From the NCBI GenBank assembly GCA_964472675.1, contig CAYYLO010000003.1:1-64000 (forward strand): 64,000 bases of DNA, given 5' to 3'. The number at the start of each line of letters is the position of its first letter. The stretch's first letter is position 1. A program made the position numbers and the translations under genes. This DNA comes from 01-FULL-43-15b sp964472675 (GTDB taxonomy: Bacteria > Patescibacteriota > Microgenomatia > UBA8517 > UBA10165). Below the pieces are notes generated by a model, which was given only the letters and a program-made list of their open reading frames with translations, was not told where the DNA came from and made no database searches. Shown in pieces: positions 39,401 through 46,042 of the stretch.

Positions 39401-40795
39401 TCACTTGTCAAGAGATTGTGGTAAAAGCTCCTTGAGGCGAAGCTTGAAGTGATAGGCGCGGGCAAAACGGTGGGCTTCGTCGCGCATGCGCTGGAGAAGT
39501 TTTGTCGCTGGATTGTCCTGACCCAATCGCACTACATTGAATCCACCATCAAACAGTGGAATTACAATTTCCTCCTCTCTTTTGGCTAGACCTATTGTGG
39601 GGATTACGCTTCCACCTCGGGGGTGTAAAGCTAAAACTTCAAGTGCGGCCGATACTTGTCCTTTGCCGCCGTCAACAACAATTAGGTCTGGTTTGCCCCA
39701 GTCTGCTAAGTGCGAGAACCGACGTGTGAGTGCCTCACTTAGTGAAGCAAAGTCATCAACCCCCTTTACCTTCTTTATTCTAAACCTGCGATAGAGCTTC
39801 TTTTCCGGTTCTCCGTCGATAAAAGTAACCATTGAGCAGGTTGTCTCTTTACCGCCGGTGTGGGCAACGTCGTAACACTCAATTCGGTGGATGGCGCCGA
39901 GTGATGGGTGATAAGCGCTTAAAATGTCTTGGAGTGCGCGCAGTTCTTCTTCACGGATGTCGGAAACCAAATTTGGGTTCTCCAAATAGGCTTTTGGCTT
40001 TTCGTACGGCTTGGTAATGTAAGAAATCTGACGCAACTGGTCGCGAATTCGCGCAGCAGCTTCAAAATCTTCCCGCAAGGAGGCAGCTTTCATTTCTCCC
40101 AGCAGTTGCTTTTCCAGACGTTTAGTTTTACCTGAGAGCAACGTGGTTATTTTGCGAATGTTGGACTTATATAGCGCAGTCAGTCTAAGGCGAGAGTCCC
40201 GCCCCTGGCGAGGCTCGCCTCCGGCGGCTAAGTCTAAGTCGTGTACGATATTGTTAGGACAAGGATTACAAAGTCCGATGTGGGAGTAAAAACAGCCGCG
40301 TTTGCCAAGTTTTTTTTGTGAACAATATGGAAAAACCTTTCTGATCTGCCGCAAAACACTTTTTATATTGGCTGATGAAGGAAAAGGTCCGAAGTAGCGG
40401 TCTCTTTTTGCACTTTTTCCGTTTGTGAAATCTTCACGCCTTGCCATACCCACTTTGGGGAACTCCTCACTTGTGGAAATTTTGATATAAAGAGGATGTT
40501 TGTCGTCTTTGGCGGCTGAGTTGTATTTAGGCAGATGCTTTTTGATTAGTTCTGCTTCCAGAAGAAGTGCTTCTAACTCTGAAAACACTGGTATTGTGGC
40601 AACCTCTATTGCCTCGCGTGCAATATCCTGACTTTTTGTTCCTCGCGCCTGAAGGTGTGAAGAAACTCTCTCATACACATTTATGCTTTTCCCGACATAA
40701 ATTGCATTGCCTTGCGCATTTTTAAAAATATAAACCCCAGGCCCTTTAACAAGACTTTTTGCCTGTTTTCCTAGATCTGATATAAATGAAGGCAT
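39401..40795 (-). CDS. uvrC: Excinuclease ABC subunit C, short form
   Basis: 464 aa from ATG 40795; it overlaps the upstream gene by 50 nt. GIY-YIG nuclease domain first (GPGVYIFKNAQGNAIYVGKS), UVR motif (FEAAARIRDQL), then the RNase H-like half with ECYDVAHTGG and DLIVVDGGKGQ. It ends at RDEAHRFARAYHFKLR and lacks the C-terminal helix-hairpin-helix pair of normal UvrC (about 600 aa). It makes both incisions in nucleotide excision repair with UvrA and UvrB, also in this window. Two palindromic inserts lie in frame (LALHPRG at 388-394, and a GC-rich one near 200). Confidence 0.93.
   Translation of the reverse strand: MPSFISDLGKQAKSLVKGPGVYIFKNAQGNAIYVGKSINVYERVSSHLQARGTKSQDIAREAIEVATIPVFSELEALLLEAELIKKHLPKYNSAAKDDKHPLYIKISTSEEFPKVGMARREDFTNGKSAKRDRYFGPFPSSANIKSVLRQIRKVFPYCSQKKLGKRGCFYSHIGLCNPCPNNIVHDLDLAAGGEPRQGRDSRLRLTALYKSNIRKITTLLSGKTKRLEKQLLGEMKAASLREDFEAAARIRDQLRQISYITKPYEKPKAYLENPNLVSDIREEELRALQDILSAYHPSLGAIHRIECYDVAHTGGKETTCSMVTFIDGEPEKKLYRRFRIKKVKGVDDFASLSEALTRRFSHLADWGKPDLIVVDGGKGQVSAALEVLALHPRGGSVIPTIGLAKREEEIVIPLFDGGFNVVRLGQDNPATKLLQRMRDEAHRFARAYHFKLRLKELLPQSLDK
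39609..39632 (-). repeat. REP palindrome inside uvrC
   Basis: On the minus strand, AGCTTTACACCCCCGAGGTG and GAAG. It shares nearly every base with the DRG copy and encodes the same LALHPRG in the same frame. Confidence 0.8.
40198..40231 (-). repeat. GC-rich palindrome inside uvrC
   Basis: GGCGAGGCTCGCC is a perfect core with flanking CCGCC/GGCGG-type pairs. It encodes AAGGEPRQGRDSR in a region where UvrC normally has a short charged linker. The core resembles the palindromes at 17614-17670 and 20624-20690. Confidence 0.5.
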
Positions 40796-42617
40796 AGTTG
40801 GCAATAAATCCTCCACCAGCAAATCCCAAAAGAACTATAAATACAGTTACCATTTGTAACATCTGGATGCTTTTTGGGGAGATTTCGTAGGTTTTGCTGT
40901 ATTCCCCTACTTTAACTTGTATTTTACTACTTTTATCTGCTCCAAGCAGCGGAATTGTATATTGAATATCAAATGATGAGGTGGATTGAGGCGCAAGAAA
41001 GTCTAGGTTATTATAAACATTACCTCTTATGTCCAGCCCGCTTGAAACAACGGTTATTGGTTTTTCGTAAAGCGCTACAGGTCCGGGGTTATATATATTA
41101 ATATGAAGTTTATTTAAGAAAAAAGGCAAAAGAGATTTACCTTGGGTTATTGTAATTTGTGGGATTGATTCCCGAACTATTGGCAAATGTCCGAACTGTA
41201 CTGAAACGTCACGTTGATTATTGTGGGCAAGTTTGTAAGAACCAGCGGGGGCAGGGGAATCATCGTTTTTGCCGTGGATTGAAAACGTAATATGGGACAT
41301 ATCAAATTTATTAAAATAATCGATTCCGCCCGTAGTTTTACCCCAGGTAGGATCAACAGGTTTCCAAATGCCCATATTCTTGTCCCAATATTCCGGCCAG
41401 GCATGTAAAACATCTGCAACTAGAGATAGTGGTTGGATTTGGGGATTGTCTGTGTAAGCAAAACCATTGACTTCTCTCGCGGGAATCTTTGCCGCACGGG
41501 CAAGCGTTACAAATAAATCTGTAAATTCCACACAGATTGCGTTATCGGGGGTTGCCAAAGCTCTCTTTGCCCCAAGCCTTTCTATGTTATTGGTTACGCG
41601 ACTGTAATCGTAGCTAAGGGTCTTTACGACAAACTCGTAAATTGACAAAGGATCATTCCCAACAGATTGAGCCATTAATTTTATTTCCGGATCATTCGCC
41701 GGCCAATATTTTGTGCCGGAAAGATAGTAAGGGAAGTCGTTCGGGCTTGTTGATACATAAAAGGTTTGCGGGTTTGCGAAAACCTGTACATTTCCGCTGG
41801 CTTGAATATCCATCTTTTCTCCAGGTTTAAGGTAATACGTAGCCATCCAGTTGCCATCGGAGTCGAGCGCTACCGAATAGGGTTTGGGTGAGATTTTAGA
41901 GTAATAAACTTTTTGATAAGCAGTATCCGGAATTAGCGCAATTGATGTTTTACCCTTTTTGTCTAAATATGGATTTTCGAGGTGATAGTTTAAGTCAAAA
42001 GAAAAAACCTGAAAATCCCCAAAAGCAGCCACAACTCCTGCCTTCAAAATATCTTCTTTCACAAAAGTAAATGTAGTTTCTTTTTCGCTTTCAAATTTGC
42101 TTTTAGGTTCCGGGGAAATATAAGCAAGTTTTCCCAAGTTTTTTGAAACAGTTAAAGACAAGTTGTAAGAGTTAAAATTGTCTACTGAAGTAATCTTCGG
42201 AATTGTTAAGTCCCAAACTTGACCGTTTTGTGAGGCAAGTTGCGGAATTTGGTAGGCAACGGTAAATTTTCTTGATTTGTTTTTCCCGACTATCGCATCA
42301 GGAAAATTAACAAGAATTTTTGTTTCTGTGTCTGTTTGCTCAACAGAAACAGTGATCCCTTTCCCGGATTCTATAGCTGTAACTCCAACAGGCTTTTTAC
42401 CTTCCAGGCTTAGAGAATAAGAAGTCGCGTAAATTGTAGAAAAATTATTTGTTAAAGTTATTTCCTGAGTGACCTGCGCGTCTCCGTTTTGGTCAACAAT
42501 GTATGTAGTAGCAAAGTCGGTTTTAAATTCCTGCTGGGCGGAGGCGGTCCGCGGCAGTGCATAGTACACAGCGCATAGTATGCAGGACAAAAAAATTACA
42601 TTTAGAATGCGCTTCAC
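40746..42617 (-). CDS. Transglutaminase-like membrane protein
   Basis: 623 aa, GTG start with a signal peptide (about 5-27). There is a beta-rich N-terminal region, then a transglutaminase-like core at about 340-450: the Cys in NAICVEFTDLFVTLARAAKI, the His in VLHAWPEYW and the Asp in WKPVDPTWG complete the triad. Another beta domain and a C-terminal helix follow (about 590-612). Located outside the membrane; it may be a protease or crosslinker. TAAGAT ends 7 nt before the GTG, so leaderless. Confidence 0.88.
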   Translation of the reverse strand: MKRILNVIFLSCILCAVYYALPRTASAQQEFKTDFATTYIVDQNGDAQVTQEITLTNNFSTIYATSYSLSLEGKKPVGVTAIESGKGITVSVEQTDTETKILVNFPDAIVGKNKSRKFTVAYQIPQLASQNGQVWDLTIPKITSVDNFNSYNLSLTVSKNLGKLAYISPEPKSKFESEKETTFTFVKEDILKAGVVAAFGDFQVFSFDLNYHLENPYLDKKGKTSIALIPDTAYQKVYYSKISPKPYSVALDSDGNWMATYYLKPGEKMDIQASGNVQVFANPQTFYVSTSPNDFPYYLSGTKYWPANDPEIKLMAQSVGNDPLSIYEFVVKTLSYDYSRVTNNIERLGAKRALATPDNAICVEFTDLFVTLARAAKIPAREVNGFAYTDNPQIQPLSLVADVLHAWPEYWDKNMGIWKPVDPTWGKTTGGIDYFNKFDMSHITFSIHGKNDDSPAPAGSYKLAHNNQRDVSVQFGHLPIVRESIPQITITQGKSLLPFFLNKLHINIYNPGPVALYEKPITVVSSGLDIRGNVYNNLDFLAPQSTSSFDIQYTIPLLGADKSSKIQVKVGEYSKTYEISPKSIQMLQMVTVFIVLLGFAGGGFIANYAFIYIRSRKTGKKSC

Positions 42618-42664
42618 AAGACTAATCTTAGCACAGCTATATTACTCCTGTGATATATTAAATT

Positions 42665-44335
42665 ATGCCCGAACAAGTAGAGGCTAGTGGTATTTCCTCA
42701 ATTCAGACGGCAACCTCTTCCCCTGAATTTCAGAACTTTGCAAAGAGCCGTTTACAAGAATTTATACAGGCAACTTTGAAAGATAGAGCCTCGCTTTTCT
42801 TGCTTTCTGAAGCGTCCAAGGTTGACTTGAGTGCGCCCGACATACAGCCCCAAGTTGCAATGGCAGCTTTTCTTTTGCTACGCAGACAATGTCCAACTGT
42901 TTGGGATATTGGGGCTGCTCTTCAAGCCGCCGAAAGCAGGCTCCAATATGGCCAAGGTCAAACTGTCCGAGCAGGAGCGATTGGTACAGATCCTCAGTTG
43001 ATGGGAAGTATACAAAGAGGCAGTACTTTTATTGGGGAATTTGCGCGAGAAGTTTACGAACAATCCGGCACGCCAGTCAGCGATCGGACTAAAGATGCTA
43101 TTCTGGGTCGGTTCAACACATGGGCCTCTGTAAAAACAGTTCCGGACGAAGCTTATTACGTTCGGGAAATGGCAGTTTGTGCAGCTTCGCAAAACCTAAC
43201 GCAGCAGGATGCGGCAGCAGTTCTTCGGGGTATTGAAAATTATAAGAGATATAATTTTTGGCCATTAAGCCAATATGGTGCACAACAAGCCCGCTACGCT
43301 CGCTTTAACCAAGCGCTTACTCGCCTGCAACTTGTATCGGCCGGCCACGTTTCTGGCGGAGGACATCTTGACCAGTATGAATCACTGATACACTTGCCTT
43401 CGCAGTCTCAAGCGGAAGTTGTTAAACAAGCTGACCTGGTGAAGCCTGAAAGTGCAATAGGCACAGAATTATCTTATTGGGAAAATTCAATAGGTAACGA
43501 AGGTGGGCGTTGTTTAGTTAACCGAGTTGAAATGCAACAAAGATATACTTTTGCGCATACAGAACGGGGGAGGTTTGTTTATTACACGGCTACAAACCAA
43601 AATACAGAGCCTTTGCTAAATCGATTTGATGAAATAAACAGGCGCCTTGCTCAAACTTTGGGCACAGATGGTACAAAGCCTGTACATGTAGTTTTGGTAC
43701 CCGAAGCCAAGTATTGCCCAAGGGGTGGCTATGCAAAGCCTGACGGCTCGGGTTTTATTTTAGCTCCGGCGCAGGATATTGATCAGGTTTATGCACATGA
43801 GGCAGTTCATGCAAACCTTGCCCAGATTTTTGGGACAAGCCAAAGCGCTACAGCTACCGAGGGGGCAGCAATGTATTTGGCACGCGTGGTTAACCCCTAT
43901 GATAAGAGAAACGACTATGTAGCACAAAGATATGGTGATGATCAAATAATCAGAATAAGAGGAAAAGGCGGCCAAATTGGGCTTTCAAATACGCAAATGC
44001 TGGACAATGCCGGCGAGGCAAGATCTAAAGCTGATTATGAGTATGCATATAAATTTGGAGGGTTGTTGGCGGAATTTATTATCAGTAGAGTTGGTATTAA
44101 AGGTTATTTACAGTTTTACAACCGAACTTGCCTGTCCAACTTATACGATAGCGATACAGGAAAACAACTGGTGGCAAATGGCAAGAGGGCGCCAGGTGTA
44201 GGTGAACGCGAAATTAACGCCCAAGCTTTAAAGGCCATGGCTGCGCTAACAGGCAGACCAGACATGAGGCCTGAAAATATATTACAAGAATTTACGGCTT
44301 TTGCCTTGGCCCGAAACGCCAAAGGCCCCTTCTAA
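42665..44335 (+). CDS. HExxH metalloprotease-like protein
   Basis: 556 aa with no signal peptide. HEAVH near residue 378 gives the zinc motif, and TEGAAMYLARV about 20 residues later supplies the third ligand, as in gluzincins. The N-terminal two thirds are helical and unlike known proteins. It starts 5 nt after TATATT and faces the transglutaminase gene; the two leaderless promoters share only 47 nt. It resembles in layout the HExxH segment of the giant protein at the right edge. Substrate unknown. Confidence 0.75.
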   Translation: MPEQVEASGISSIQTATSSPEFQNFAKSRLQEFIQATLKDRASLFLLSEASKVDLSAPDIQPQVAMAAFLLLRRQCPTVWDIGAALQAAESRLQYGQGQTVRAGAIGTDPQLMGSIQRGSTFIGEFAREVYEQSGTPVSDRTKDAILGRFNTWASVKTVPDEAYYVREMAVCAASQNLTQQDAAAVLRGIENYKRYNFWPLSQYGAQQARYARFNQALTRLQLVSAGHVSGGGHLDQYESLIHLPSQSQAEVVKQADLVKPESAIGTELSYWENSIGNEGGRCLVNRVEMQQRYTFAHTERGRFVYYTATNQNTEPLLNRFDEINRRLAQTLGTDGTKPVHVVLVPEAKYCPRGGYAKPDGSGFILAPAQDIDQVYAHEAVHANLAQIFGTSQSATATEGAAMYLARVVNPYDKRNDYVAQRYGDDQIIRIRGKGGQIGLSNTQMLDNAGEARSKADYEYAYKFGGLLAEFIISRVGIKGYLQFYNRTCLSNLYDSDTGKQLVANGKRAPGVGEREINAQALKAMAALTGRPDMRPENILQEFTAFALARNAKGPF

Positions 44336-44385
44336 AGGAAACTTAAAAATTATTGAAGTTTTTATTTGGGGTTATAATGGAAGTT

Positions 44386-45138
44386 ATGGGAGAGGTTGTT
44401 ACGGAAAGTTTAACTGCAAAAGAGACAAGGATAGATTTTCCTCAAAAGTTTAAAGAAACGCTAAAAACGTGCGATTATACCTTACCTGCAGAGAGTGTGG
44501 GGATAACTACTGGATTGGGAAAGGCAGGAATTTTAAGGGTTAAAAGGCTTGTGCCTTGCGTAATTTTTGATACTGGAAACATAAGTGCCTCAGAATGGCA
44601 TTTGGCGCTTACAGATGCAAAAGCGGTAGCCGACCCACACAAAAAAATCCTTGAAGAGTTAAAACCATTACTTCCGCAAGATAGCGCCACAATAATTACA
44701 GAGCTTGCACAAACGGCATACGTTGCCGAAGACCAAACAGGCAAACTAAGCTTATTGCTTAGCAACCTTGACAGCAAAATAACCAAGGAGCTTTTGGAAA
44801 GTCCTAACCAACTAGAACCCTTCAAGAAACTAATCAAAAATTACGGATTGCTTCAAATTGTGGGAAAAGTAAGTGCAGACGAACATGATTATCATACTGT
44901 TTGGGGAGAAAAAGTAGAAGTTTTAGTTAGGGAAGATACTCAAGATAGGCCAGTTAATATTGCAGATGAAAGGCAGAGATTTAATCCGTACCAGGATCCT
45001 GATGAATCGGCCATAGCCTTAGCCAGAGAAAACCATCTTACGAATACACAAGCGTTGAAACTTGCTTCTCGATTGCGAGCTGGAATTGAATGGCCAAATT
45101 ATCAAAAATTGATTGTAGATATCCTTGATGAGGAGTAA
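44386..45138 (+). CDS. Hypothetical protein after the metalloprotease gene
   Basis: 250 aa. ATG 44386 is chosen because a TATAAT box ends 7 nt before it; earlier starts (44377 and 44353) lie in or before the box. Soluble, mixed alpha/beta, with VPCVIFDTGNISASEWHLAL and NEEYHTVW-like HDYHTVWGEKVEV. No family recognised. It may be regulated separately from the metalloprotease. Confidence 0.6.
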   Translation: MGEVVTESLTAKETRIDFPQKFKETLKTCDYTLPAESVGITTGLGKAGILRVKRLVPCVIFDTGNISASEWHLALTDAKAVADPHKKILEELKPLLPQDSATIITELAQTAYVAEDQTGKLSLLLSNLDSKITKELLESPNQLEPFKKLIKNYGLLQIVGKVSADEHDYHTVWGEKVEVLVREDTQDRPVNIADERQRFNPYQDPDESAIALARENHLTNTQALKLASRLRAGIEWPNYQKLIVDILDEE

Positions 45139-45150
45139 GTTCTACACCCT

Positions 45151-45240
45151 ATGGGCCCAGGTGCAGCGCTTATCGCAGGCGTGTGCATTACTGTCGGGGC
45201 TGGAGGGCTGTACGCCTACATTACTGGCCGGCTGGGCTAA
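45151..45240 (+). CDS. 29-aa membrane peptide
   Basis: ATG 45151 to TAA 45240. The product MGPGAALIAGVCITVGAGG and LYAYITGRLG is one hydrophobic helix with a short tail. AGGAG lies 14 nt upstream, within the end of the previous gene. A well-formed terminator follows 15 nt after the stop. Plausible but short. Confidence 0.4.
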   Translation: MGPGAALIAGVCITVGAGGLYAYITGRLG

Positions 45241-45254
45241 GAAGAAACCTACCC

Positions 45255-45328
45255 GCGGACGGCTCCTAGATTTTCTTTCATACACTTTTTGTATCACTGG
45301 CTATCTTGGAGCCGCCCGCCTTTTTTTT
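45255..45328 (+). terminator. Nested terminator before the RAYT gene
   Basis: Outer stem GCGGACGGCTCC/GGAGCCGCCCGC (one mismatch) followed by eight T. The interior contains a small ATACA/TGTAT hairpin. Same design as the terminators at 12992, 21339 and 26315. Confidence 0.75.
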
Positions 45329-45330
45329 GC

Positions 45331-45359
45331 TTGACACCCCCGAGGTGTAAGGCTAAAAT
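45331..45359 (+). promoter_or_regulatory. RAYT promoter embedded in a REP palindrome
   Basis: TTGACA and TAAAAT are 17 nt apart. The palindrome GACACCCCCGAGGTGT overlaps the -35 box and spacer. ATG follows 5 nt after the -10 box. Binding of the transposase to its own REP could repress transcription; this is inference. Confidence 0.75.
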
Positions 45360-45364
45360 AAATA

Positions 45365-46042
45365 ATGCCAGGCAGAAAGATACCCCTTGTTAACGGAGAG
45401 TTTTACCACATTATTAATCGTGGAAGCGACAATAGGAAAATCTTCTTAACTGAAAGAGACTATAAAAGGTTTCTTAGCGCACTTTTTTATTATCAGTACC
45501 ATGGGCCAAAGCCTAAATTCTCAAATTTATCTGCACAAAAACTTCAGCTGTGGAAACCAAAAGAAGAAGACAAACTTGTTAACATAATTTGCTATTGTTT
45601 AATGTCCAACCACATACACTTACTAGTTCAGCAGTTAAAGGACGATGGCATCTCGATATTTATGTCACAGTTATGCAATAGTTATACAAAATATTTTAAT
45701 ACCAAACACAAACGTATTGGTCCGCTACTCCAAGGCCGCTTCAAGTCGGTACTCGTAGGGGATGATTACCAGTTACTACATGTTTCTAGATACATACACA
45801 TTAATCCTGTTGTTGCTCGCATGGTAATCAGACTGGAGGACTATACATGGTCCTCCTTTGCTCAATATGTGGGTTCAGTAAATGGGTTTTGCACTCCGAA
45901 AAAAATAATGGAACAATTCAAGTCGCCTCAAGAATACAAAAAAATCCTGGAAGATCAAATAGGTTATGGAGAAACCCTTGAAACAATAAAAAACCACTTG
46001 GCCGACGACTATTACGATGACACCTCGGGGGTGGAAAGCTAA
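45365..46042 (+). CDS. REP-associated tyrosine transposase (RAYT, Y1 type)
   Basis: 225 aa. IS200-like Y1 domain: N-terminal YHIINRGSDNRKIF, the HUH pair in MSNHIHLLVQQ, then LLQGRFKSVLV and RYIHINPVVA with the catalytic Tyr region. RAYTs cut and move single-stranded REP hairpins. REP copies lie right before the gene and across its last codons, where DTSGVES is encoded, and two more lie in the DRG and uvrC genes. It overlaps uvrA by 4 nt, tail to tail. Confidence 0.9.
   Translation: MPGRKIPLVNGEFYHIINRGSDNRKIFLTERDYKRFLSALFYYQYHGPKPKFSNLSAQKLQLWKPKEEDKLVNIICYCLMSNHIHLLVQQLKDDGISIFMSQLCNSYTKYFNTKHKRIGPLLQGRFKSVLVGDDYQLLHVSRYIHINPVVARMVIRLEDYTWSSFAQYVGSVNGFCTPKKIMEQFKSPQEYKKILEDQIGYGETLETIKNHLADDYYDDTSGVES
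46019..46040 (-). repeat. REP palindrome at the end of the RAYT gene
   Basis: Reverse-orientation copy (AGCTTTCCACCCCCGAGGTG on the minus strand) forming the last seven sense codons of the transposase. Confidence 0.75.
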
